Shown: positions 42,707 to 51,921 of the stretch, piece after piece
Position numbering within the stretch: position 1 is the first letter of the stretch
Layout: each line of letters begins with the position of its first letter
NCBI RefSeq assembly: GCF_021412625.1
Contig: NZ_JAKCFI010000001.1
Location: 372,001 to 436,000 of the forward strand
DNA: 64,000 nt
Origin: Myxococcus stipitatus
GTDB taxonomy: Bacteria > Myxococcota > Myxococcia > Myxococcales > Myxococcaceae
Direction of reading: 5' to 3'
Notes under the pieces: model-generated
Database searches by the model: none
What the model saw: only the letters and a program-made list of their open reading frames with translations
What the model was told of the DNA's origin: nothing
Translations under genes and position numbers: made by a program

Positions 42707-43623
42707 CAGAAGTAGCCCTCGCGCTTCTTCAGCTCCATGGAGCCTTCCTCGTCGTGGTCGATGAGGCGTCCCTGCCGCTCGGACTGACGGGCGTGGACCA
42801 TCTCGTGGATGATGGCCTCCACCGTGGTGGCGGAGGATTCGATGGCGCCGCTGAGCGGGTAGCACCCGAGCGTGCGGAAGCGCACCCGACGCGGCGCGGG
42901 CCGCTCACCCGGACGCAGGCGCATGCGCTCGTCGTCCACCATGAGCAGCGTGCCGTTGCGGTCGATGACCGGACGCTCTGCGGCGAAGTAGAGCGGCACC
43001 ACCGGAATCCGCTCGCGCAGGATGTAGTGCCACACGTCCAGCTCGGTCCAGTTGGACAGCGGGAAGACGCGCATGCTCTCCCCGGCGTCCACGCGCCCGT
43101 TGAAGAGGTTCCAAAGCTCCGGGCGCTGGCGGCGCGGGTCCCACTGGCCGTGTCTGTCCCGGAAGGAGAACACGCGCTCCTTGGCGCGGGACTTCTCCTC
43201 GTCCCGACGGGCTCCGCCGAACGCCGCGTCGAAGCCGTGCAGGGCGAGCGCCTCCAGCAGGGCCTGCGTCTTCAGCGCGTGCGTGTACTTCTGGCTGCCA
43301 TGGTCGAAGGGGTTGATGCCCTCGGCGAGCGCGCGCCGGTTCTGGTGCACGAGCAGCCGGAAGCCATGCTTCGCCACGAAGGCGTCCCGGAAGGCATACA
43401 TGTCGCGGAACTTCCACGTCGTGTCCACGTGGAGCAGCGGGAAGGGCAGCGGCGCCGGGTGGAAGGCCTTGCGCGCCAGGTGCAGCAGCACCTGCGAGTC
43501 CTTGCCGATGCTGTAGAGCATCACCGGGTTGGCGAACTCCGCGACCGTCTCGCGGAGGATGTGGATGCTCTCCGCCTCCAGCTCCGCGAGGTGCGAGGCG
43601 CGTGCGTGGAGGGTCTCACTCAT
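42706..43623 (-). CDS. cysD: Sulfate adenylyltransferase small subunit
   Basis: The 305-residue subunit makes adenosine 5'-phosphosulfate from ATP and sulfate. It belongs to the PP-loop family: [20 protein letters not shown] carries the pyrophosphate-binding loop (S-x-GKDS), followed by [10 protein letters not shown]. The conserved [13 protein letters not shown] and [12 protein letters not shown] segments are present. It overlaps the cobA stop by eight bases and adjoins cysN. Sequence and length are canonical. Confidence 0.96.
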   Translation of the reverse strand: MSETLHARASHLAELEAESIHILRETVAEFANPVMLYSIGKDSQVLLHLARKAFHPAPLPFPLLHVDTTWKFRDMYAFRDAFVAKHGFRLLVHQNRRALAEGINPFDHGSQKYTHALKTQALLEALALHGFDAAFGGARRDEEKSRAKERVFSFRDRHGQWDPRRQRPELWNLFNGRVDAGESMRVFPLSNWTELDVWHYILRERIPVVPLYFAAERPVIDRNGTLLMVDDERMRLRPGERPAPRRVRFRTLGCYPLSGAIESSATTVEAIIHEMVHARQSERQGRLIDHDEEGSMELKKREGYF

Positions 43624-44419
43624 GACCGGCCTCCACGGCGCGCGGGGGCACGGCCGCGTCCCCCATCGTCCCTCCCCGTGCGACGAGTGACGGCAGGCGC
43701 GCCCGCAGCGTCACCACCTCGCCCACCACGAGCAACGAGGGCGCGCCGATGGCGGCCTGTCTCGCCCGCGCGGCGATGTCTCCGAGCGTCCCTTCCACCA
43801 CGCGCTGGTGCTCCCACGTCCCCGCTTCGACCACCGCCGCGGGGGTGTGGGACTCGCGTCCGGCGTCGACGAGCGCGCGCGTGGCCTCGTCCAGTCTGCG
43901 GCCGGCCATGAACAGCACCAGCGTCCGGGCGCGCGAGAGGAAGGACCAGTCGGGCGCCCCCTCCGCGCGGTGGGCGGTGGCGAAGGTCACTTCGCCGGCG
44001 ACGTCGCGGTGGGTGACGGGGATGGCCGCGGAGGCGGGCGCGGCGATGCCCGCGGACACGCCGGGGACCACCTCGTAGTCGACGCCCGCGGCCTCCAGCG
44101 CGAGGGCCTCCTCGGCGCCCCGACCGAAGACGAACGGGTCTCCACCCTTGAGCCGCACCACCTTCCGCCCCAGTCGGGCCTGCGCGATGAGCACGGCGTG
44201 GATGTCTTCCTGCCGCACCGACTCGCCCCCTCCCTCCTTGCCCACGTAGATGAGGCGCGCGCGCGGCCTCGCGTGGTCCAGGACCCCTGGGTGGATGAGC
44301 CGGTCGTGGACGACCGTGTCCGCCTCTCCCAACAGCCGCGCCGCGCGCAACGTGAGCAGCTCCGGGTCTCCCGGACCGGCTCCCACCAGATACACGCGGC
44401 CCCTCGATGACTCCTTCAT
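43616..44419 (-). CDS. cobA: Uroporphyrinogen-III C-methyltransferase (SUMT)
   Basis: From the ATG at 44419 the product has 267 residues and is a standard [27 protein letters not shown]-like [29 protein letters not shown] and [12 protein letters not shown] are all diagnostic. It methylates uroporphyrinogen III at C2 and C7 to give precorrin-2, the branch point to siroheme. Its start overlaps the stop of the siroheme gene upstream (ATGA). In this operon it supplies the siroheme needed by CysI. Confidence 0.94.
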   Translation of the reverse strand: MKESSRGRVYLVGAGPGDPELLTLRAARLLGEADTVVHDRLIHPGVLDHARPRARLIYVGKEGGGESVRQEDIHAVLIAQARLGRKVVRLKGGDPFVFGRGAEEALALEAAGVDYEVVPGVSAGIAAPASAAIPVTHRDVAGEVTFATAHRAEGAPDWSFLSRARTLVLFMAGRRLDEATRALVDAGRESHTPAAVVEAGTWEHQRVVEGTLGDIAARARQAAIGAPSLLVVGEVVTLRARLPSLVARGGTMGDAAVPPRAVEAGHE

Positions 44420-45069
44420 GTGGGCTCTCCCGACGACTTCCACTGTTCCAGTTCCGTGCGAAGCCGCGCCGTGGCGGCCTCGCGGTCTCCTCGCGCCAGC
44501 AGCGAGGCGATGTCTCCGTCCACCAGTTGCTTGAGCAGCCGTTGCCGCTCGGCTCCGCGCGGCAGTCGCCGGCGCAACCAGCCGCTGAGCCGCGCCAGCC
44601 AGATGTGATGGGGCTCCACGTGTCGGGCCAGCTCGCGGCGCAGGCGGCGCGCGAGCGCGGGGGCCCGCCCCGACGTGGAGACGGCGAGGGTGATGGGGCC
44701 CCGTCGCTCCACCGAGGGCAGCGTGAAGTCACACAGCGCCGGCTCGTCCGCGACGTTCACCCAGAGCCCCAGGCCCCGGGCTTCCTCCGCCACGAGCAGG
44801 CCCACGCGCGGGTCGTCCGTCGCGACCAGCACCAGCGCATGTCCACGCGCGTCGCCTGGCGCATAGGCGCGAGGCTCCCATTCGAGGCGTCCCATCGCCG
44901 CGAGTTCGCGCAAGGCGTTCGTGGCCTCCGGCGCGAGGACGTGGACGCGGGCGCCCGCGTCGAGCAGCGCGAGCGCGCGGCCCTCCGCGATGGCGCCGCC
45001 GCCCACCAGCAGGGCCCGCCGCCCCGCCAGTCGCAGGCACACGGGATAGTCGGTATCGGGTCGCGACAT
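44416..45069 (-). CDS. Precorrin-2 dehydrogenase / sirohydrochlorin ferrochelatase
   Basis: The 217-residue product corresponds to the N-terminal half of CysG, or to Met8. YPVCLRLAGRRALLVGGGAIAEGRA is the NAD-binding Rossmann start, and WVNVADEPALCDFTLPSVERRGPITLAVSTSGRAP is the family's conserved core with the catalytic aspartate region. It oxidises precorrin-2 and inserts iron to make siroheme. It follows cysH after eight bases and overlaps cobA. In E. coli the two activities and SUMT are one CysG protein; here they are split. Confidence 0.9.
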   Translation of the reverse strand: MSRPDTDYPVCLRLAGRRALLVGGGAIAEGRALALLDAGARVHVLAPEATNALRELAAMGRLEWEPRAYAPGDARGHALVLVATDDPRVGLLVAEEARGLGLWVNVADEPALCDFTLPSVERRGPITLAVSTSGRAPALARRLRRELARHVEPHHIWLARLSGWLRRRLPRGAERQRLLKQLVDGDIASLLARGDREAATARLRTELEQWKSSGEPT

Positions 45070-45077
45070 GGCGTGAC

Positions 45078-45827
45078 TCAGCGGACCGGATGCAGACCGC
45101 ATTCGGTGTGCTCGCGGGCCTCCCACCACCAGCGGCCAGCGCGCTCGTCCTCGTAGGGCTTCACCGCGCGGGTGCACGGCGCGCAGCCGATGGAGGGATA
45201 GCCCCGGTCGTGCAGCGCGTTGTACGGCACGGCGTGCGCCCGCACGTGCTCCCAGACCTGATGGCGCGTCCACGCCGCCAGCGGGTTGAGCTTGAGCAGC
45301 CCTCCGTGCTCGCGGTCGTGCTCCACCGTGTCCACGTCCGCGCGGTTGGTGGACTGCTCCCGCCGCAGGCCCGTCACCCAGGCGTCACGCCCGCGCAGCG
45401 CGCGTTCGAGCGGCTCCACCTTGCGGATGGCGCAACACGCCTTGCGCGCCTCGAGGCTGCGTCGAAACGAGAAGAAGCCCTGCTCCGACTCCAACGCCTC
45501 GACGCGGCCGCGCTCCGGGAAGTACGTCTCCACGTGGACGCCGTAGCGGTTGCGGACGACCTCGATGAGCTCGTACGTCTCCGGCGGCAGCCTCCCGGTG
45601 TCGAGCGTGAAGACGCGCAGGCTGGGGGCGTGCTTGCGCGCCAGGTCGATGAGCACCATGTCCTCCACGCCGAAGCTGGAGGCGATGGCGGCGCGCGCCC
45701 CCAGCCGCCGCTCGAGCCACGCGAGCAGCTCCTCTGCGGGCGCCGCTCGCAGCGCGAGCGCCTCGTCGAGGAGCTCCGCGGGGAGGGCGGAGGTCGTGGG
45801 GGTGGGGGCTGCTGTTGGAAGGGACAT
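45078..45827 (-). CDS. cysH: APS reductase (4Fe-4S type)
   Basis: The 249-residue product has the reductase core AIASSFGVEDMVLIDL and FTLDTGRLPPETYELIE. The paired cysteines KACCAIRKVEPL and the CAPC of GYPSIGCAPCTRAV coordinate a 4Fe-4S cluster, found in adenylylsulfate (APS) reductases and absent from classical E. coli-type PAPS reductase. The catalytic cysteine lies in ECGLH at the C-terminus. It therefore reduces APS directly to sulfite. The start at 45827 follows GGAG. It is the first structural gene after the cysteine leader, and the rest of the operon follows. Confidence 0.93.
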   Translation of the reverse strand: MSLPTAAPTPTTSALPAELLDEALALRAAPAEELLAWLERRLGARAAIASSFGVEDMVLIDLARKHAPSLRVFTLDTGRLPPETYELIEVVRNRYGVHVETYFPERGRVEALESEQGFFSFRRSLEARKACCAIRKVEPLERALRGRDAWVTGLRREQSTNRADVDTVEHDREHGGLLKLNPLAAWTRHQVWEHVRAHAVPYNALHDRGYPSIGCAPCTRAVKPYEDERAGRWWWEAREHTECGLHPVR

Positions 45828-45842
45828 CCGGGACTCCAGGGG

Positions 45843-45881
45843 GAAAAGAGAACGGCCCGCGCCTCTTTCGAGGGCGGGCCG
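45843..45881 (-). terminator. Attenuator hairpin before cysH
   Basis: On the minus strand, CGGCCCG and CGGGCCG pair around an inner CCTC-GAAA-GAGG stem closed by a GNRA tetraloop at 45853-45881. TTCTCTTTT follows at once, giving an intrinsic-terminator layout 16 bases before the cysH start. Confidence 0.78.
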
Positions 45882-45940
45882 CGCGAGCAGGGAAGGTCGG
45901 GAGGAGACTGCTAGTCGCTCCGCGATGCTCGGCACCCGCC
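45873..45940 (-). promoter_or_regulatory. Candidate antiterminator pairing of the cysteine leader
   Basis: The segment GGCGGGTGCCGAGC (45927-45940, overlapping the last cysteine codon) is complementary to GCTCGCGCGGCCCGCC (45873-45888): GCTCG pairs with CGAGC and CCCGCC with GGCGGG. The second segment is the 5' arm of the attenuator hairpin, so the two structures exclude each other. A ribosome stalled early on cysteine codons would leave this pairing free; one reaching the stop codon would cover it. Confidence 0.7.
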
Positions 45941-45997
45941 AGGCGGCGGACACACGGGACACGCACACGCCAGACAGCACCCGAGGACGCTCGTCAC
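45911..45997 (-). CDS. Cysteine-rich leader peptide of the sulfate operon
   Basis: A GTG-initiated reading frame of 28 codons ends in TAG 83 nt before cysH. It encodes six cysteines in the span GCCLACACPVC plus GGC, far above chance. GGTGAG lies a few bases before the GTG. A second GTG five codons upstream and an in-frame ATG near 46090 are other possible starts; all keep the cysteine block. Cysteine codons placed before a terminator hairpin and sulfur assimilation genes indicate attenuation by charged cysteinyl-tRNA. This is inferred from sequence; no leader of this type is known to me for a myxobacterial cys operon. Confidence 0.75.
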   Translation of the reverse strand: MTSVLGCCLACACPVCPPPGGCRASRSD

Positions 45998-46562
45998 CCG
46001 CTCACCGCCCACGCGGACACGACCCCGCGACGGGTCGGAGACCCGGCTCGGGGCCAGCTGTCGCGAGGCGATGGAGGAGACAGGAGACATGGAGGTCGGG
46101 ACAGCAAAGACGCGGAACGCGAGGAGACCGGCGCCTCGCGAAGGAGGGTGGGCCGGTGGAGGAGCGCGAGGACTCAGGAGGGTTCCGGTGCGCGCTTCAA
46201 CAGCCCAGGCCCGCGAGGGCGCGACAGGCACACGCCTGACAGCAGCGGCGGAGCGGCGCGGCGGTCAGGGTGGAAGGCGTCAGCACGGGGCGCAAGGTAG
46301 CGGTGGACACGCCGGGTCGTCAACCCGACCCCTTCACGCGGCGAACACCCGCGGGCGCGGCGGCTGGGAGAGACCTCGTCCTCGCGAGCGGGATGCACGC
46401 TCTCCGACAGGACACCGGCACCGGTGTACGCCCTCGCGATGTTGTCGGACGGAAGGAGGGGTCTCAGGGAGGTGGCGGGGAAGGGAGCCCTCGTTGCCGG
46501 GGGCGTGGCGCGCACCACCTTTGCCTCCAGGACGCACTCCACGCTCAGAGAGGAGCTCATTC
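45998..46562. other. Divergent upstream region of the cys operon and the DUF2383 gene
   Basis: No coding sequence is supported here apart from possible longer starts of the leader. A perfect small hairpin CGGGTC-GGA-GACCCG lies at 46031-46045, upstream of the leader. The promoters of both divergent units must lie within this stretch, but I find no convincing sigma-70 hexamers. An AGAGGAG ribosome site lies just before the plus-strand gene. Confidence 0.5.
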
Positions 46563-47000
46563 ATGGCGCAGACCGGCAAGGATGTCGACACGCTCAACTC
46601 CTTCCTCCGCGGGGAAATCTCCGCGGTGGAGACGTACCGGATGGCGATCCGACACGTCTCGGACGACGTGCGGCGGCGCACCCTCGAGGAGTGCCAGAGA
46701 GACCATGAGCGGCGCGTCGATGCGCTGCGCGAGCGCATCCGTCTGCTCGATGGCGAGCCGGCCGAGGGCTCCGGCGTCTGGGGCACGTTCTCCAAGCTCG
46801 TCCAGGGCGGCGCCGACATGCTCGGGGAGAACGCCGCCATCTCCGCGCTGGAGGAGGGCGAGGACCATGGCCTCCAGGACTACGAGCGCGACGCCGGCAA
46901 GGTCCACGGCGACCTGAGGCGCTTCGTGCGCATGGAGCTGCTGCCCGCCCAGAAGAGCACCCACAAGCGGCTCAGCCACCTGAAACACACGCTCCATTGA
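46563..47000 (+). CDS. DUF2383 family ferritin-like protein
   Basis: The 145-residue protein is all-helical and rich in E, H, D and R. The pattern DTLNSFLRGEISAVETYRMAI and LEEGEDHGLQDYERD matches DUF2383, a ferritin-like four-helix family with E and H residues that could hold a diiron centre. It is related to stress-type proteins of the YciF/PA2169 kind. There is no signal peptide. The short C-terminus (STHKRLSHLKHTLH) is basic. It is monocistronic. Confidence 0.75.
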   Translation: MAQTGKDVDTLNSFLRGEISAVETYRMAIRHVSDDVRRRTLEECQRDHERRVDALRERIRLLDGEPAEGSGVWGTFSKLVQGGADMLGENAAISALEEGEDHGLQDYERDAGKVHGDLRRFVRMELLPAQKSTHKRLSHLKHTLH

Positions 47001-47187
47001 GTCGGTGGGTCCTCTCGCATTCCGCTGGGGGCCACATCTTCCAGTCATGCCCCCATCGCCCGGCCGGGGAGCGGCCCGTCGGCCCTGAATCCCGGGCCGT
47101 TCTCCCCGTCTGGATGGCGTGGAGCCTGGAGGTTGCTGGGGCGTCGTGAGATAACCGGCGCTCCGCCGACGAGGCCGGAGGAGATGC

Positions 47188-47985
47188 ATGTGGCTGGACG
47201 ACAGCGCACCGGAGCGCGACCATGGCTCCGGTGAAGACGCGCGCCCGGAGGAGCGAGCGGTGCGGAAAGAGGTGACGGGGACGGAGACGGCCCCGGAGGA
47301 GACTCCCGCCGCGGCGAAGGAAGGCAGCCACGCGGGGGCGCTGAGCGCCACCTGCGAGGCGCTGTTCCGCGCCACCGAGGAGGTGCTGCCTTGGGCGTGG
47401 AAGCTGTTGCAGCTGGCCAAGGGCTCCGGCGCGCTGAGCGGCGCCGCGCGAGGCGCCTCGCTCGAGTTCCTGGACCGGATTCCTCCACACGTGCGCCGGG
47501 GTGTCAGCGAGCTCCAGGCGTTCAGCAACCTGTGGCAGGCGGTCTGCACGCGCCTGGGGCGCCCGGTGGCCCGCTCCACGGAGGAGCTGCAGCGCGAGTT
47601 GAGCGAGGACCTCCAGCTGCTGCTGCGCGGCGCGCAGGCGAGGCTGGGGACCACCGCGGCGCTCGAGCAGGGCCTGCTGCTGCACGTGGGGCGGCTGCGC
47701 GAGTCGCGGGGCATGGAGCCCGGCGCGGCGCTGGAGCTGCGCGCGGCGCTGGACGCCTTCACGCACGCGGTGACGCAGGTGATGACCTCCGCGAGCGCGT
47801 ACCGCCGCGCGTGGGAGGTCGCCGAGGCGGAGCTGGCCGAGTCCGCCGCGTGGCTGGGCGCGGGTGATCCCGGCTTCTGCGCGTGGCTGGCCGAGCACCT
47901 CGCCGCGTCCGTGCCCGCGTGGCGCGAGGCGCAGGCCTCCAGCCGCCTGCTCCAGGAGCTGGGCGCGCTGTCCGGGCCCGCGTAG
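47188..47985 (+). CDS. Unrecognised helical protein
   Basis: I do not recognise this 265-residue protein. It has a charged, disordered N-terminus of about 50 residues (rich in E, D, P and A) and then an almost continuous series of amphipathic helices (ALFRATEEVLPWAWKLLQLAK, LEQGLLLHVGRL). Neither signal peptide nor membrane segment nor catalytic motif is visible. GGAGGAG precedes the ATG at 47188; a second ATG four bases earlier is out of frame. The coding bias is typical of neighbours, so it is a real gene. It converges on the cysteine-cluster gene after eleven bases. Confidence 0.7.
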   Translation: MWLDDSAPERDHGSGEDARPEERAVRKEVTGTETAPEETPAAAKEGSHAGALSATCEALFRATEEVLPWAWKLLQLAKGSGALSGAARGASLEFLDRIPPHVRRGVSELQAFSNLWQAVCTRLGRPVARSTEELQRELSEDLQLLLRGAQARLGTTAALEQGLLLHVGRLRESRGMEPGAALELRAALDAFTHAVTQVMTSASAYRRAWEVAEAELAESAAWLGAGDPGFCAWLAEHLAASVPAWREAQASSRLLQELGALSGPA

Positions 47986-47996
47986 GGCGGGGCCTC

Positions 47997-49091
47997 TCAG
48001 GGCTCCACGAGGATGCGGTGCCGGTGCAGCTCGAGGAGGATGTCCTCGGAGAGGTCGGCCTGCTTGTGGTCGCGCAGGTGCTGGCGCACGGCGTCCACCG
48101 GCGCGCGGCCGGTGAACTCCACCAGCAGGCCGTAGGCCTCGCCGGGCAGGGCCACCGCGTCGAAGTCGCTGTACGCGCCCAGCGCGACCGAGCCGTCCGG
48201 CAGCCACTGCACGGTGGCGTCCGGGTTGAACTTGAGGGTGCGCGGCAGCCGGGGTGACACGGCCGTCCGGAACAGCGTCTCCACCGTGCGCCGCTCGATG
48301 TCGCCATCCAGCCCGAGCAGCTTCTCCAACCCCTCCGGGGACAGCTCGCGCACCAGCCGGTGGCAGGCGCGGTAGTAGTCCAGCTCCTTTCCCTCGTGCT
48401 CCTTCCACAGGGCCGCGTACGTCCTGGGGGGCGGCGGCGCGTCGTCGAGGTCCTCCACCTCGAGGGGGGCGGGCTGCAGCTCGGGGCGGTCCTTGCCGGA
48501 GAGGATGTAGTCGGGCAGCAGCTGGAGCGTCGTCCAGCGCGAGAGCTGGATTTCGGCCAGCGTCAGGTACGTCTTGAGCGACATGTAGAACCGGCGGCCG
48601 TCCGCGCCCGCGATGTACTTGCAGAAGAACGTGGAGCAGACCGCCTCGCGGTAGGGCCAGATGGTGCAGCCGCCGGACTGCTCCGCGTAGTAGGGGCAGC
48701 GCAGCGACGCGGCGCGGCCGAAGAACTGGTGTCCGTTCTTGTAGAGGAAGTTGAACTTCGCCGGGGGCTTCACCCATTGGGGCGTCACGCCGATGCGTCC
48801 CTGGATGCGGGCCTCCATGCGGCGCCGGCCCTCGGCCAGCTCCGGACGGTCATCCGACAAGAGCGCGCCGACGAGGTAGTTGGGCAGGCGCGGGAAGTAG
48901 GTGCAGCACTTGGTGTCCGGCCGGAAGAAGCGGCTGACGCCATCCACGGCCTCGACGGCGCCGGTGGCGGAGTCGCGGCACATGGCGCAGTGGGAGCAGG
49001 TGGCCTTGCTCTCCTCGGGCACGTCCTGGCGGAAGAAGGCGGGGAGCAGGTCCCGGTACAGTTCGGGCAGGGTGTCGATGATGCGAGGCAT
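47997..49091 (-). CDS. Cysteine-cluster (YkgJ-like) protein
   Basis: The 364-residue protein has cysteine clusters in the first half: CSHCAMC near residues 32-38, a KCCTYFP pair near 62, and CPYYAEQSGGC...CSTFFCKY around 130-160. The arrangement resembles YkgJ-family proteins, proposed to bind zinc or an iron-sulfur cluster. The C-terminal half is larger than in YkgJ and not recognised. It is 27 nt downstream of a TIGR02265-family gene on the same strand and likely co-transcribed. Function is unknown. Confidence 0.72.
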   Translation of the reverse strand: MPRIIDTLPELYRDLLPAFFRQDVPEESKATCSHCAMCRDSATGAVEAVDGVSRFFRPDTKCCTYFPRLPNYLVGALLSDDRPELAEGRRRMEARIQGRIGVTPQWVKPPAKFNFLYKNGHQFFGRAASLRCPYYAEQSGGCTIWPYREAVCSTFFCKYIAGADGRRFYMSLKTYLTLAEIQLSRWTTLQLLPDYILSGKDRPELQPAPLEVEDLDDAPPPPRTYAALWKEHEGKELDYYRACHRLVRELSPEGLEKLLGLDGDIERRTVETLFRTAVSPRLPRTLKFNPDATVQWLPDGSVALGAYSDFDAVALPGEAYGLLVEFTGRAPVDAVRQHLRDHKQADLSEDILLELHRHRILVEP

Positions 49092-49118
49092 GGGTCCTTC
49101 CGGGACGAGGGGGCGCGC

Positions 49119-49679
49119 TCAACGCGCCGAGGGGTCGTACCATTCCAACCGATAGGTACAGGACTCCGGGTCGTGTCGGGTGCGGGTGATGGACAGCCCC
49201 CGGACGCCGATGCGGTGCAGCCCCTCCTCGAGGACGCCCTCCACGAAGCCCTCGGTGGCCTCCGGCTCGTTGAACCAGAGGTCCGCGGTGGTGGGGCCCA
49301 CCACCGTGACGCGCGTCTCCGTGAAGTTGTTGCCGCTGCGGAAGTTGTGCGTCATGCGGCCCAGCGAGCGCATGGGGCCGAGCACCCGCGCGAGCGTGAG
49401 CACGGCGGCGCCCATGACCGTCTGGGCGTAGCCTTCGATCATCCGCCGCGCCAGCTGCCGCCGCGCCTCCTCCAGGGAGCGGTCCGGGTGGAGCGCGCGC
49501 GCCACCTCGTCCAGGCAGGCCACCCAGACCGAGTGGGGATACGCGGCCTGGAGCGGACCATCCAGGTCCATCCCGAGCGTCCGGAGCTGGCAGCGCAGCT
49601 CGTAGGACAGGTCCTTGTCGAGCGTCTTCAGATAGAGGCTGTCGACCGTGTTGCCGAAGATGACGCGCTCCTGGCTCAT
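49119..49679 (-). CDS. TIGR02265/DUF2378 family protein (myxobacterial)
   Basis: The 186-residue product follows the TIGR02265 pattern: FGNTVDSLYLKTL, LGMDLDGPLQAAYP, RMIEGYAQTVMGAAVLTLARVLGP and MTHNFRSGNNFTETRV. This paralogous family is expanded in Myxococcus and rare elsewhere, so it also marks the host group. The start at 49679 begins the family homology. No catalytic residues are known. It precedes the cysteine-cluster gene on one strand. Confidence 0.88.
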   Translation of the reverse strand: MSQERVIFGNTVDSLYLKTLDKDLSYELRCQLRTLGMDLDGPLQAAYPHSVWVACLDEVARALHPDRSLEEARRQLARRMIEGYAQTVMGAAVLTLARVLGPMRSLGRMTHNFRSGNNFTETRVTVVGPTTADLWFNEPEATEGFVEGVLEEGLHRIGVRGLSITRTRHDPESCTYRLEWYDPSAR

Positions 49680-50328
49680 GCGCTCGTGTCCCCGATGAAA
49701 CCAGGGGCTCCCACCTCGCCCTGGCGGGGGCGCATTCTCCCCGGAGCCGACGTCCCAAGGCCAGCCCTCTCGACGTGCCCCGAGGGGTGGGGCGCTCCGC
49801 GCCGGCGCGCGTCGCCGCCGTCCGCGGCCTCGCGCGTCTCGGCTCGCGCCGCGCGCGCGGGAGGTCACGGATGAAACACGCGCTCCCTCCACCGCATGAC
49901 ACGACCCGGCGGACGCGCGCGGCTGTGATTGGGAATGGGCGAGCGGCTCGAACGCGCGGGCCGCCGGCGATGTTCGTGAAAGTGGACACATGTCCGGGGC
50001 CACGCCGCCGGCGATGGTCGCGGTCGCGTGCGCGCGCATTTGTTGCGTGAGCCTGCTCCTCGGGCTCGCGACGCGTCTGTCGTCACGTGCGCCCGCCGTT
50101 GGAGGTGAAAGTCTCTGGTCACGTTGCGTCGTCGCGCTCCGTGTCGGAGCGAGCGTTGCTGCGCGTGCGTCGCGCTGAGACTCCGCGCGGCGATTCGTGA
50201 TGCCCACCATGACGGCAGGTAGGTGTGGATGCGCGCATGAGTCGCGCGCCACCCGTGGGAGCGGTTGTCGAGCGCGTCGCGAGAGAGCATCACCGCTGGA
50301 TGGCACTGTCCGCTAGAATGCAGGACCC
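49680..50328. other. Long non-coding gap
   Basis: About 650 bp of very GC-rich sequence without a supported gene; the open frames here are low-complexity R/A shadows. Short palindromes around GCGCGC occur at 49800-49860 and 50020-50040. A TAGAAT hexamer at 50314-50319 could be the -10 of a promoter for the acyltransferase-fold gene, without a matching -35. Confidence 0.5.
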
Positions 50329-51888
50329 ATGCAGTGGGTCTTCTCACCGGCGGGCTTGCGCGGGACACGTGCCATGGACGGCTCAGGTTCCTTCCCTTCG
50401 TTCGCGGTGCTCCGGGATGAGGACGTCCTCGCGCGCGTGCGCGACGCGATGTCACGGAAGTTCCATCACTTCCTTCCCGTGGCGAGGCACTCCCTGTCGG
50501 CGCTGGTGGGCTTCTGCGACGGCGTGCAGCAGCTGTTCCCCGCGAGCCGGCCGTCGGGCGTGGTGGAGTCGCTGACGACGTGGGAGCGCTTCCTCTCCAC
50601 GGAGCCGCGCGCGCGCCGCATCATGATGACGGTGCAGCCGTTGGGCGTGGAGACGGCGGGCGGGGCGTGGGCCGCGCCGCTGCTGGCGCGCGTGGCGCGC
50701 TGGCACCGCGACAGCCGGGGGCGGCGTCACAACCAGCCCACGGACGTGTGGGTGGCGGGGCTGGGGCGCGAGGGGTTGGACGCGCGCCAGCCGGTCTCCG
50801 ACGACACGGTGCTCACGGTGGCGCTCACGCACCCGGAGGGGGGCTTCCGGGTGGCGCGACTGCGGCTGGAGGACGCGGAGCTGACGCCCGACGCGGTGGC
50901 GGCCACGCTCGAGTCGGTGGCGCCGTGCTCGCTGGCGGAGGCCCGGCGCGATGGGCTGCATCCGCAGGTGGTGGTGGACGTGGCGGGCCGCGGGAACAGC
51001 GCCTGGACGTCGCACCTGCTGACGAGCAGCGCGTGGCTGGGCGCGCGCGTGGACGCGACGACGGGGTCGCTGGAGCTGGCGTTCGACCACCTGGTGATGG
51101 ATGGCTCCGCGATGATGGAGCTGTCGCGGCTCGTCGCGGACGTGCTGCCGCGTCGCGCGGGGAGCGCCGAAGCGGGCGAGTGGCTCACCGGGCCCGCGGA
51201 CCCCACGCCGCTCTTGCGCGTGGAGCTGCCCGAGCGGCTCGACTTCCGCAACCTCGCGTGCGCGACGCTGACGGCCCTGGAGCGTTCGGGCGCGGGGCTG
51301 CTGCGCAGCCAGAACCCCACCATGCTGGTGCCGGTGCTCCCGGACGCGCCCACGGACGTGGAGCGCGCGTGGCGACGCATCCGCATCGCGGTGGTGCCGG
51401 CCCGCACTCGCGACGGTGAGATTTCACCGGACCAGGTGGCCGACATCCTGGAGCGCACGCGAGGGGAGGGCGGCGTGTTGGAGGACATCTTCTCCACGCT
51501 GTATTCGCCCTCGCTGCCGTGGTGGCTGCCGTCGATGACGACGCATGGGTTCGCCTTCACGCCGGGCCTGCGGCAGGTGGCCACGGCGCTGGCGGGCAAC
51601 GCGCTGCTGTCGAAGATCACCCTCGAGGTGGAGGACGAGGCGGCGCTCGCGGCGCGGGCCCCCATCTACTTCAACACCATGCGGCCCCTTCCCGCGGTGG
51701 GAGGCGGGGTCTCCCTGTGCGTGACGGAGGTGCTGTGCAGGACGCGCCAGGGTGTCCGCAAACGCTTCTTCGCCGCGGTCGCCGGCAGCGGCCCCTTCAC
51801 GGTCCGGGAGCGGCTCGTCGCCTTCCGGGCCGAGCTGGCGCCCCAGGTGCTTCGCAGGACCCGTCAATCCCCCTCGTCGTCGCGGTAG
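50329..51888 (+). CDS. CAT-like/E2-type acyltransferase-fold protein
   Basis: The 519-residue protein contains AFDHLVMDGSAMMEL at about 248-262, an HxxxDG motif as in chloramphenicol acetyltransferase, dihydrolipoyl acyltransferase and carnitine acyltransferases. Other conserved features of those families are weak, and lipoyl or subunit-binding domains are absent. A coenzyme-A-dependent acyl transfer is the most likely role. The start is unclear: if TAGAAT at 50314 is the -10, the ATG at 50329 would be almost leaderless and the ATG at 50374 more plausible. Next to it lies a diiron hydrolase gene on the same strand after 33 bases. Confidence 0.6.
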   Translation: MQWVFSPAGLRGTRAMDGSGSFPSFAVLRDEDVLARVRDAMSRKFHHFLPVARHSLSALVGFCDGVQQLFPASRPSGVVESLTTWERFLSTEPRARRIMMTVQPLGVETAGGAWAAPLLARVARWHRDSRGRRHNQPTDVWVAGLGREGLDARQPVSDDTVLTVALTHPEGGFRVARLRLEDAELTPDAVAATLESVAPCSLAEARRDGLHPQVVVDVAGRGNSAWTSHLLTSSAWLGARVDATTGSLELAFDHLVMDGSAMMELSRLVADVLPRRAGSAEAGEWLTGPADPTPLLRVELPERLDFRNLACATLTALERSGAGLLRSQNPTMLVPVLPDAPTDVERAWRRIRIAVVPARTRDGEISPDQVADILERTRGEGGVLEDIFSTLYSPSLPWWLPSMTTHGFAFTPGLRQVATALAGNALLSKITLEVEDEAALAARAPIYFNTMRPLPAVGGGVSLCVTEVLCRTRQGVRKRFFAAVAGSGPFTVRERLVAFRAELAPQVLRRTRQSPSSSR

Positions 51889-51921
51889 CCCTCCGTCCCC
51901 CCCGGAGCAGGAGTCCCCAAC

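Noticed and set aside
49970..50050. Small arginine-rich plus-strand frame in the long gap, seen as a possible arginine leader
   Set aside because: Arginine codons are expected by chance at this GC content, no arginine gene follows, and no hairpin pair was found.
50301..50319. TGGCAC...GCT resembling a sigma-54 promoter
   Set aside because: The GG and GC elements are two bases too close for sigma-54.
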